NCBI GenBank assembly: GCA_020912385.1
Contig: CP087210.1
Location: forward strand, 3,038,001 to 3,102,000
DNA from: Neofusicoccum parvum
Lineage: Eukaryota; Ascomycota; Dothideomycetes; Botryosphaeriales; Botryosphaeriaceae
Length of the DNA stretch: 64,000 nucleotides
Reading direction: 5' to 3'
The notes under the pieces are model-generated. The model was not told the origin of the DNA, did no database searches, and saw nothing but the letters and a program-made list of their open reading frames with translations. Both the position numbers and the translations under genes were made by a program. Positions 55,826 to 64,000 of this stretch are shown here, in pieces. Within the stretch, counting starts at the first letter, position 1; each line of letters starts with the position of its first letter.

Positions 55826-56195
55826 TTACTGGGGGCAGCTGTCCCTGGCGACCTGCGCAGCCTCTGTGATTGGTATGGTCAGCAAACGGCCATCTCTTCT
55901 CGAAAGCGTGGTCACCTACTCATAGCGTCCTCCGACGAGCAGCTGTTCAGGACGCACTTGACGCCCTTCTCCTGGAGCTCCTCCTGGTGGGCGCACTGGC
56001 ACGCGGTGTCGTCGGCACTGCAGCCGACCTCCGGAGCGTACTTCTCAACGCAAGATTGCTGTTTGCAGAAAGGATCATTAGCACCTACGAATATGACATG
56101 GATGAATGATGTCTTACAGCACAAGGAGGCATGTCCGAGGCAGCGGCAGCGAAGGCAGCCAGGGCGGCGATGGTGATGGCAGAGAAGAACTTCAT
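55826..56195 (-). CDS. small secreted CFEM-domain protein
   Basis: Eight-cysteine CFEM protein; family members bind heme or sit at the cell surface, and some act at the host interface. Three tiny exons (56195-56118, 56058-55920, 55863-55826) with 59- and 56-nt introns give 84 residues. A signal peptide (MKFFSAITIAALAAFAAAA) is followed by PPCA, QSC, GCSADDTACQC, KC and NSC. The last Cys is reached only by splicing exon 3 (SSEDAMKAAQVARDSCPQ), which sets the family spacing of 15 residues. The Asp before CxC, which can bind heme iron, is present (GCSADD). There is no C-terminal hydrophobic tail, so it is probably secreted rather than GPI-anchored. Confidence 0.85.
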
Positions 56196-56289
56196 TTTGA
56201 ATGAGTGGATTGGTTGAGGAGTGCTTTGGGTTGTGGAGGTCGTTGAGCGTTGGTTGAGGATGAAGCCTGGAATGGCTGGAGCTATGGTG

Positions 56290-56297
56290 TATTTATA
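56290..56297 (-). promoter_or_regulatory. TATA box of CFEM gene
   Basis: TATAAATA on the minus strand, about 95 bp upstream of the CFEM ATG at 56195. Confidence 0.5.
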
Positions 56298-57281
56298 CTT
56301 GTCCAGAGAGCATCTCGTCGGTCAAGGCTTTCTAGAAGATAGGAGTTTCGAGGACTGGAGATGTGCGTTGAAATTCCCATCTACGCTAAGGCTCCCAACG
56401 GAAGGGCGGGAGGAAGGCGGATGGCGGCCCTAGCCGCGAGGATCGTTATGTCTTAGCCACAACCGGTGGGGAAAACCGCTCGACAGCCCACAGCGCCGGC
56501 GGAAAGGGGCCGTGATCTTGTGGCGGGGGAAGGCTTGATCAGCCCTACCACTGCCGCAATCATCCTCACCGCTCCGTCATGATGTCGTGCGTCGTTGATC
56601 CTACTCGCATGAGTGCTTCACGTGATTTCCCTTTTGCCCCATACGGCCCGATTCTTGGCCATCTGGATACGAAAACATCCATCATCGTCGCACGTTTCAC
56701 CAAAGGCGCATTTTCCCGTTTCTTGATCTGACTCCTTATTACGCGGCCTCTGGTCGTGGAAGCTTGACTTGCGAAAATCCAGTTCTTGTTCTGCTCCGCC
56801 AAGGCTACTTCTGAAACCTTGGGCAGTGGCCCGACCGAATCCTCATGCAATTTGCATTGAGAGGCTGTTCTCTCACATTATCACTCGAGTTTTCGCATGG
56901 CCACCTCCTTTCGTGCATCCGGATCTCTCTTTTGGAAGGCGGTTGAACGCGTACCACGTCTTCATGGATGCTTGCCCCAGACGTCGTTGTGATATTGCCG
57001 AGCCTGGTGAACAGCGTAGTTCCGTTCCTTTTCGAGGCACGCGCGGGTTCCTGCAGCAATCTATGCAAGGAACAGCCCTTTTAAATGTTTCCTGTTAATA
57101 GACGGACTGATGTTACTCTCGGACATGTCGGACGTTAGAGAAACACCATCTTAGACAATGTAGATGTGTTGCCGATAACTCCGAGAAGTCTGACTCCGCG
57201 TGAGGTCACCTTCTCTGTTCGCTCGTAAAAAACCTACCCGGACTTACCATAAACATGATCTTTGACACTTCTACCTGAGCA
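56298..57281. other. divergent intergenic region
   Basis: Lies between the CFEM gene (minus) and the secreted hydrolase (plus). No gene-like frame was seen. Confidence 0.5.
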
Positions 57282-57288
57282 TATAAAA
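57282..57288 (+). promoter_or_regulatory. TATA box of secreted hydrolase gene
   Basis: TATAAAA, 102 bp upstream of the ATG at 57390 and followed by a short unspliced leader. Confidence 0.55.
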
Positions 57289-57389
57289 GGGATAAGGTAT
57301 GGCGCTAGGAAACACTCACATTCATATCTCGGGCTGCTCAAAGATCTTCATCTGTCGTTTCACTAAGCAATTGTTTTTCCCTGGCAGTC

Positions 57390-58754
57390 ATGTCATATCT
57401 CAAGAAAGTGGCACTTGCTGCCCTACTTGCATTTGAAAACTTCTCCCACACCCAAGCAGCAAGCATCGGAAATGTCACTCTGCCGTCGCCTGAGCTGGTG
57501 GATTTGGGTTCTGGCGTCGTTGGTGGCCTTCATCGGCCGGCCACCACTGGGGCGAAAGCAGCCCTCGCAGTGCTCGTCATGCACGCCGAGCAAGACTACC
57601 TCACCTTTTCCGCCTGCACGGAGCTGGCAGAGCGGGGGTACACGGTTCTCTGCGCCAACAACGACGCGAGCAAATCTGGATACATGACGGATCTCGATTT
57701 CGAGAACATGATGCAAGACGTTGCCTTGGGTGTGTCGTACCTGCGCAATCAGTCAGACATCAACCAAGTTGTCCTTTTAGGGCACAGCGGCGGGGGTGCG
57801 ATGATGTCTGCGTACCAGAACATTGCCGAGAATGGCCTTGCAGCATGTCAGGGATCGGAAAAGTTATATCCTTGCTCTGACGACCTAGCCAGTCTTCCGA
57901 AGGCTGACGGAATCGTGCTGGTTGATGCGAATTACGGCGTATCAACAATGACGCTCCTTAGCTTGAACCCTGCCATCATGGACGAGCGAAACGGCCGACA
58001 GATCAACTCCTCGCTTGACCTCTACTCTCCCGCAAACGGCTTTACGGACACCGGGGCAAACTACTCTGCAGCTTTCACCAAGGCTTTTCAGGCTGGGGTG
58101 GCAGCCCGCATGAATCGCCTCATTGAATACGCTGAGGGACGTCTGGACGCAATCAATGCAGGAAACGGAACGTTTAGTGATGATGAAGAGTTGTATATTC
58201 CGGATGCTCTTTACACGGGAAACAACAACAAGCTCTTCGCACAGGACACAAGGCTTCTCTCGCATACATCCCAGGCCTGGCCGCTCCTACACAAGAACGG
58301 GTCGTCCACTACCCAAGTTGTCTATTCCGTTAGGGTGGCGAGTAATTTCCAATCGGTGGCGGACTCGTACTTGAATGGCGCGCTCAAGACCACTGTCAAG
58401 CGTTTCTTGGGGGCACTGGCAATCCGTGTTAGCGAGGATTTCTCCTACAATGAGGACAGCTTGACTGGCATCGAATGGACCTCAAGCCACATGGTGCCGG
58501 TTGGCGCCGTTCCCGGAATCACCGTACCGCTTCTCACCATGGGCATGACGGGACATTGGGAATATCTCAACGCAGAGAAGATCTACCTCAACTCAGGGAG
58601 CAATGATACATCCATCGCCTTCGTGGAAGGAGCCGAGCACACCATCAACACATGCACGGCCTGTGAGAGTTATCCTGGAGAGTTCGGCGATACGACGAAG
58701 ACAGCCTACGACCACATTGCTCAGTGGCTGGGAAAAGAAGGCCGCTTCATGTAG
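57390..58754 (+). CDS. secreted alpha/beta-hydrolase
   Basis: Single exon of 454 residues with a signal peptide (MSYLKKVALAALLAF...) and several N-glycosylation sites (NVT, NQS, NSS, NYS, NGT, NDT). The alpha/beta-hydrolase fold is shown by LAVLVMHAEQDY near strand 3, the nucleophile elbow GHSGGG with Ser133, and a C-terminal EGAEHTINTCTACESYPG whose His is a likely catalytic residue. The His lies in a Cys-containing loop that may be disulfide-bonded. Related fungal proteins are usually annotated only as alpha/beta-hydrolase or putative esterase/lipase, so the substrate is unknown. A TATA box at 57282 and strong signal peptide suggest a regulated secreted enzyme. Confidence 0.82.
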   Translation: MSYLKKVALAALLAFENFSHTQAASIGNVTLPSPELVDLGSGVVGGLHRPATTGAKAALAVLVMHAEQDYLTFSACTELAERGYTVLCANNDASKSGYMTDLDFENMMQDVALGVSYLRNQSDINQVVLLGHSGGGAMMSAYQNIAENGLAACQGSEKLYPCSDDLASLPKADGIVLVDANYGVSTMTLLSLNPAIMDERNGRQINSSLDLYSPANGFTDTGANYSAAFTKAFQAGVAARMNRLIEYAEGRLDAINAGNGTFSDDEELYIPDALYTGNNNKLFAQDTRLLSHTSQAWPLLHKNGSSTTQVVYSVRVASNFQSVADSYLNGALKTTVKRFLGALAIRVSEDFSYNEDSLTGIEWTSSHMVPVGAVPGITVPLLTMGMTGHWEYLNAEKIYLNSGSNDTSIAFVEGAEHTINTCTACESYPGEFGDTTKTAYDHIAQWLGKEGRFM

Positions 58755-58857
58755 TTGCGATATTCGATGTACAAATTGGAGAGATATATTGTAGCCTTTA
58801 GGAGTGCTTTAGCAAAACATTTTTGTATATATTACTCGACGTCTGTAATTCCATGCT

Positions 58858-60804
58858 TCACTTGAGAAAAACCAGCTGTTCTTTCATGCCATCGCGGATT
58901 GCCTGACCGTACATGATGCCATGCACATAACACTCTTCGACGACCGAATGATAAGCAATCCTGGTCCTTGCGGATTGGCTGTCGTCGCAGTGCAGCGGCC
59001 GGAGAACGAAGGGCATGAAGCTTCCGAAGAGAGCCCAGACTTCGTCTCCGTACTGCATGTTCCATGGCCCAACGCCAATGAAGCCTGTATCTGTGACGAA
59101 GAATCTTCGTTCCCAGAGCTGGGAGTAAAGGGTAGTGGGAAACACCATCTGATCATACGAAAGAGTCCGATCAAACGGCGGGGATATTATCGTCTTCCAG
59201 TCTCGCAGATCTGCATCCGTGACTTGTCGAGGCGTCCAATCATTCGCCGGGCAGGTATCACCCAGAATGGTCCGGAGAAACGCACTTTCTAGAGTTGTGC
59301 CGTCATTTGTGACATATGGCACCGGCCCATTCTTTTCCATGGATATGAGAGTTGACCAATCGCGGATGGTTTGCACACTCGCCTCTTTTGAGGTCGTATG
59401 TGCCACTGTTCCAATGATATCTAGTTTGCCAATGTGTATTCCAACAGCAGACAGAATATTCTCGGAACATATCTGCGGAATGCCATGGTTCAAGACGGAG
59501 TTCTCAAAAGATGAGCAATCGTAGCGGGCCCAGGTCTTCCGGCGGTTGCTATCCACGTTGCCATACACCTCAAGTGGCTGCGTAACGAAGTCTTTCATCC
59601 ACGATGGGATATCCAGTGGGTCATACCGGGGTATTGACCGACACATGCCCATAAGCGGTGCCGTTGGTGAATGAATCAATAAGAAGTTGACACGTTTGTT
59701 GAGCTCAGTTTTGTCAACGCGGTAGTCCACTTCAAAGGGTTGGTCCTCACGTGGATAGAGACCTAACAGGGCGTATAATTTGTCGCGAGGGTCCGTTGAG
59801 CGCCGAGAGGAAAAGTCCTGCCACACTTGGAAGTAAGGACGCTGCTTATACTGGCGATTCCATTGCTCTTCACGTCGAGGTTCGATCATCAGAACAAGCC
59901 CACGAGCAACGCTGAGCGCTTCGATAGTGTTGGTTCCGTGCGTCCAAGACGTAATACGTCGCATAATCTTTTGCCATATCATTTGGCAACAGGACGCGTT
60001 ATGCTCGGCCAAGTTGTCAATGGCTGCGACCATGGTGGACCAATTAAGATGCAGCGGGCCGCATATCATGGTTAAGCTGCAGGGGAGTATTACCTCCTGC
60101 ACGGTCCAAATACGACTCCACCACGCGCGACGACACAATGCCCCAACGGCCTGGATGGGCTCTCCAAACTGAAGTTCATCTTGGTCTCCGGCCCGGATCA
60201 GATGCGCTAAGCACGGGATTTCGCGGACGTGCTTGTCTTGCGCCAGATATTGCAAAAGTTCCAGCCCTTCTTTCATCATCGGTCGACGGCCATGCCATTT
60301 GCACCTGTAACCACTCAAATCAACGGGATAAGAAGTCCCCGGTAACCTCATCCCTCCAGCTGTTCCACATTCGCCGTCTTCATTCTCACACCATTCATCG
60401 GTGCCTTCCGACTCCTCCCCGAGCCACATTAGTCCGTGAGAACAGCTCTTGTATATGTCCCCCATCATGGCAACCTGCCAGGACTTCTCGTCATCGTCGT
60501 TCTGGTTAATGCAGATGGCGTCGATCCAAAGGACGCGGGGCGCTTGCAGTTTCCGAAGTCGTTTGAGGGCCGCGTGGAGATTCGTGGTTACGTCAAAGTC
60601 CACCCCATCCAAGACGATGGGATGGGTGACTGCGGGGTCACCCCACGTATAAGACAGTGCTTCATAGCGGGGCTGGTCGTCCAGGGAGACGATGTGCGTG
60701 GTACAGACGATTGCATCATCCGCAGATCCCGGCAGCAGATTGACGAGACGGATCTGCCGACTCTGTCTGTCGACGGGAGCATACTTGTAGGTTCTTGTTT
60801 CCAT
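58858..60804 (-). CDS. HET-domain (heterokaryon incompatibility) protein
   Basis: Single exon of 648 residues from the ATG at 60804; a longer open frame upstream has no ATG. The HET domain spans about residues 47-200, with YEALSYTWGDP, LWIDAICINQNDDDEKSWQ and IYKSCSHGLMWLGEESEGTD. RRAWWSRIWTVQEVILP and DPRDKLYALLGLYP follow, as in most HET proteins. The long C-terminal region has no recognised partner domain (no NACHT, ankyrin or WD40). The family triggers cell death in non-self recognition, but most members are untested, and proximity to the enzymes may be chance. Confidence 0.9.
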   Translation of the reverse strand: METRTYKYAPVDRQSRQIRLVNLLPGSADDAIVCTTHIVSLDDQPRYEALSYTWGDPAVTHPIVLDGVDFDVTTNLHAALKRLRKLQAPRVLWIDAICINQNDDDEKSWQVAMMGDIYKSCSHGLMWLGEESEGTDEWCENEDGECGTAGGMRLPGTSYPVDLSGYRCKWHGRRPMMKEGLELLQYLAQDKHVREIPCLAHLIRAGDQDELQFGEPIQAVGALCRRAWWSRIWTVQEVILPCSLTMICGPLHLNWSTMVAAIDNLAEHNASCCQMIWQKIMRRITSWTHGTNTIEALSVARGLVLMIEPRREEQWNRQYKQRPYFQVWQDFSSRRSTDPRDKLYALLGLYPREDQPFEVDYRVDKTELNKRVNFLLIHSPTAPLMGMCRSIPRYDPLDIPSWMKDFVTQPLEVYGNVDSNRRKTWARYDCSSFENSVLNHGIPQICSENILSAVGIHIGKLDIIGTVAHTTSKEASVQTIRDWSTLISMEKNGPVPYVTNDGTTLESAFLRTILGDTCPANDWTPRQVTDADLRDWKTIISPPFDRTLSYDQMVFPTTLYSQLWERRFFVTDTGFIGVGPWNMQYGDEVWALFGSFMPFVLRPLHCDDSQSARTRIAYHSVVEECYVHGIMYGQAIRDGMKEQLVFLK

Positions 60805-61229
60805 GATTTCCGCGCTGATAAGCAGGAAGGCACGAGGAAAAACGCACAAGGCTGAGCCGCCGGCACGGAGACGTCAAGGGAGCTTGCATGATGCTAAGCG
60901 AACCAGTGTGGGGCAAAGCAGCCGCCGGGTGGGCTCCTTCGGCCCCACGCCACAATCTGGGTTGGGTGCAATGGAAGCGCCGCTTCTTCATTCGACAAAC
61001 ATCAGTGTGGGGGACGTGTCCATGCCCGCATTGCGGAATCGTGGGGACAATCAATGCCAACATTGCGGCACAGCGGGTGAGGCGAGTCGGCGGTCCAGAC
61101 TGTGCGCGGCACTCGGCAGACAGGCCGACAAAATTCTTCTGCAAGCTGTACTGCCTTAAATAAGTAGTGTTGCGCGTCTGATCAAGTCTCAGCAACACCG
61201 TTTGTCACAACCTACATCGTGGATCGAGG
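60805..61229. promoter_or_regulatory. divergent promoter region, HET gene / hydrolase
   Basis: 425 bp separate the divergent ATGs of the HET gene (minus) and the HSL-family hydrolase (plus). No clear TATA box was found. Confidence 0.4.
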
Positions 61230-62460
61230 ATGCCTCCAAGACCGGCAAGCCAAGTGAGGCTTACCATAACCGAAAAGATCCAGCTGGTCTTCACTATTGC
61301 CATCGTCTTGGCCCAAACGTGCATTTCGGCGCTCAGAGCACCATTCTTGTCACCCGAAAAGCGGTCTCGTGTTTTCCAGCGACATGTGGCTTATCAGCTG
61401 GTCCACAATTTGTTCTCCCACACCAGCTCAAAAGTTGAACAGTTAGCATCACGGTTGCACCTCTTGGAGCAATCACGGACTAACCTGTTCGCAGAGCGCT
61501 CAGTCCCGACACAGATGTAATCTACCGGCAATGGGCTAAAAAGACTGGCGTGACGCCTGAGAAGGAGACAATCAAGGACGGTAGCGATGCTTTTTGGATT
61601 GGATCAAAAGATGCGAAAACAATTCTCTTGTACTTCCATGGTGAGAATCCCTGCCGAAAGCTCGGGCTTTGTCTTACGGTTGTGTAGGGGGCGGCTACAA
61701 CATTCCAGCACTCCCAGGGCACCTGGACTTTTTGTGGAATCTTGTCAAGGATCTCAATGCTTCCGCAGATGGTGGATTTGCTGTGCTCCTGCTACAGTAC
61801 GACGTTTCGCCGTTTGAAGTTTACCCACGCCAACTTGCCCAAGCGGCTGGACTCGTCAACCACGTTCTCGAGACGCTCAAGGTAGCGCCAGAGAACATAC
61901 TTATCGGCGGTGATTCCGCAGGCGGGAACATGACGCTCGGCGTAATCAGCCACATCCTTCACCCGCATCCGGACCCAAGTGTTCCCCGGATTGAGCAGGC
62001 CTTCGGGAAGGGCCGAAAGCTGAAAGGCGCTTTCCTCATCGCTCCTTGGACGGATCCTTTCAGCTCAGAGTACGATTCAATGAAGCGCAACTACGGAAAG
62101 GATTTATTGTCCGCCACCTTTCTCCTCAGGTGGTCGTCCTCTTTCCTCAACGGCCAACCGCAAGATCCGTACAATAAGCCGATTGCAACACCAGCGGGTT
62201 GGTGGGACAATGTCTCTGACGTTTTGGAAGGGTTCTTCCTCGCGTGCGGGTTGGACGATCTGCTGCTTGACAGTGCGCTTCAGTTTGCGACAACGTTCAA
62301 ACAAGCGTGGAAGGACGAGAAGAATACCACAGTCGCACTGGCAGAGAATGAAGGACACATCAGTTGTATCATGGATCCCAGTTTCGGGTTTAAATCGGAC
62401 GATGTGCAAATGTATGTACAGGCTCGCGACTGGCTGCGGAAGACTTTGCCACCGGTTTGA
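61230..62460 (+). CDS. alpha/beta-hydrolase, hormone-sensitive lipase family
   Basis: Esterase/deacetylase of the HSL (fold-3) family. Exons 61230-61441, 61495-61640 and 61688-62460 (introns 53 and 47 nt) give 376 residues. A hydrophobic segment at about residues 15-36 (KIQLVFTIAIVLAQTCISAL) probably anchors it in the ER or vacuole membrane. The oxyanion-hole motif HGGG is rebuilt across intron 2 (FHGGGYNIP). The nucleophile elbow is GGDSAGGN with Ser196; the acid is likely Asp in CGLDDLL and the base His in NEGHISC. The first donor could instead lie 12 nt downstream at 61454, but that intron would be only 41 nt. It is convergent with the P450 (94 bp between stops), so both may modify one metabolite (inference). 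Confidence 0.85.
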
Positions 62461-62554
62461 GACAACCACTCCACAGAAATGCATATATGCATCCTCAATA
62501 AACGCACTGGTACACCTTAATGTGCAGAGATCCACGATGTGGTAACCAAATCCA

Positions 62555-64000
62555 TCACAGCTCTTTACCAGCAGGTAGAACCATCATGTGCTCCATCTTG
62601 GGCTTGATCAGAAAGAAGTTCTCCACCTCCATCGTCTGGCCCGGCAGCAGTTTTGCACCTCTGAACTTGTGAAAGAACATCGCAATGGCGATGCGTAGCT
62701 CCATCATGGCGAGGTGGATTCCCAGACAAGCGCGTGCCCCCGCCCCAAATGGAGAAAAGGCCATCTTGGCGGCTTCGGATGAGAGGTCGTTGAGCCAGCG
62801 ATCTGGGTCAAATCTGATCCATGGAGATGGGTGATCAGCGGTATGCACATAGCAACGGAGGACATGTCTTACCTTTCCGGTTCTGGCCAGAACTTCTCAT
62901 CTCTGTGAAGCGTCCAGCTTTGCGTGCTCACCGTGTAGCCCTCGGGGATGTAGTGTCCAGCAAGCTCTGCTCCCCCTTTTGGTACAGCCCGGGGCAAGCT
63001 ACCGGAAGATGCGCCCCAAATCCGCAGAGTTTCATTTATTACTGCGTTCAACATTGGCAGCGTCTCAAGGTTCGCATCGGCGAAGTTTCCGTCCAAAGTC
63101 GCCACTTCCGCTTCCAGCTTCGCCTGAACGTCGGGATGGTTCAGGACAGCCCAGGTGATGTAGGAGAGGGAGAATGCAGTAGTATCCGATCCCGCAAGTA
63201 TAAGGTTTCCCGCCTCCGTGGAGATGTCGAGCTCTGTGAGCGGAAAGGCTGTCGTAGTGTCTGCAGCATTTGCTACCTCGAGTCGTGCGAATATGTTGCC
63301 AGCTTCGCTTTCCTCAGACTTACACATGGCAATAGCACGCTTGCCATATTCAATAAGGTAGTTATGGCCGTGGAAAAGCGCGCGGAAGGTAGGATGGGGG
63401 ATATGGCGACCAATGAAGTCGAGAAGGGGAAGCTCCACTGCCATGCCCCGGCCCTTGGCTGTCGACTCAAGAACACGAATGTAGTCGTTTTTCTTTGAAG
63501 CGTGTCAGCATCCATCAGCTCGACTTCGAAGTGATATGGGGGGTTGTGACCCACCTCGCCAAGGTCAAGCATGCGGAAGGACTCGCCAAACATCAAGTGC
63601 CCGACCACGTCGGTTGCCAGAAATGCCCACCATTTCAACACATCCACCTGGCCGCTTTGCATCTCGCTAGAAATTCTCTCCATTGCCAACTCGGTTTTGG
63701 TTTTAATCATGCCTTCCCACCGGGCTCGCAGCTCGGTCTTGGTAAAAGCCCGGGCCAGCAACCTTCTCCTGGCAGCATGTTGCTTGGCATCAGACATCTC
63801 GAAAATGCCGGGGACCTCGTGGTCGACGAAGCGCGAGTACCAGTCGCTTTTGAGAAATCCAGAGCCAGCGCGATGGATTGTGCGGCAGGCCGTAGGGTCA
63901 GAGATGCTCACTTCATCGGGCGAAATCCGGACCACCGATCCATACTGTTTGTGTAGACCATGGATAAATAGCGTGCGCTTCCCGGATAGTAGAGCAAGTT
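62555..64000 (-). CDS. cytochrome P450, partial (5' end beyond window)
   Basis: Heme monooxygenase of the class seen in fungal secondary metabolism, cut by the right edge. The visible exons, in coding order, run from the edge (64000) to 63555, then 63492-62873 and 62813-62555, with introns of 62 and 59 nt. Landmarks: HGLHKQYGSVVRISPDEVS near the N-terminal beta-sheet, FGESFRML, I-helix AGNLILAGSDTTAFSLSY, K-helix NETLRIWG with ExxR, PERF region EPERFDPDRW, and heme motif FSPFGAGARACLG with the Cys ligand. The membrane anchor lies outside the window. The ending resembles several mycotoxin-pathway P450s, but I would not assign a subfamily from this. Confidence 0.9.

Noticed and set aside
49296..64000. 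Complete secondary-metabolite cluster
   Set aside because: No PKS, NRPS, terpene cyclase or DMATS gene is visible, so only a candidate edge or accessory set is claimed.
1..64000. CRISPR arrays, operons or bacterial-type elements
   Set aside because: No spaced direct repeats or polycistronic packing; spliceosomal introns identify the DNA as eukaryotic.

Overview
The window is nuclear DNA of a filamentous ascomycete (Pezizomycotina; a Dothideomycete is possible but unproven). The reasons are genes split by short GT-AG introns (about 46-62 nt, a few longer) with CTRAY-type branch sites, Zn(II)2Cys6 regulators, a HET-domain protein, a CFEM protein, a rhodopsin-domain membrane protein, and spaced genes on both strands with no operons. 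All exon structures below were read by eye from splice signals and reading-frame continuity.

Left part (1-15.8 kb): one secreted acetylxylan esterase/cutinase-family gene (739-1552), then a long stretch with almost no convincing protein genes. It holds two divergent U2 snRNA genes (about 2057-2242 and 7632-7815), each with a TATA box about 45 bp upstream, and downstream DNA unusually rich in short perfect hairpins. From 9.1 to 15.8 kb the DNA is GC-rich and full of overlapping ORFs that look like shadows.

Middle (15.8-47.5 kb), mostly housekeeping: rhodopsin-domain membrane protein, nuclear-looking hypothetical protein (minus), 12-exon oligopeptide transporter, ModF/YDR061W-type twin-NBD ABC protein (minus), small hypothetical gene, GH15 glucoamylase, 934-residue protein with a duplicated module (minus), pantothenate synthetase (minus) divergent from the DBP7 RNA helicase, ASTRA-associated protein 1 (minus), and a Zn2Cys6 transcription factor.

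Right part (49.3-64 kb) resembles a metabolic cluster or its edge: DHA1-type MFS transporter, PhyH-family Fe(II)/2OG dioxygenase, Zn2Cys6 regulator, three-exon CFEM protein, secreted alpha/beta-hydrolase, HET protein, HSL-family alpha/beta-hydrolase, and a cytochrome P450 that runs off the right edge. Transporter, oxygenases, hydrolases and a pathway-type regulator side by side suggest a small-molecule pathway. No PKS, NRPS, terpene cyclase or DMATS is in view, so any backbone gene would lie beyond position 64000.
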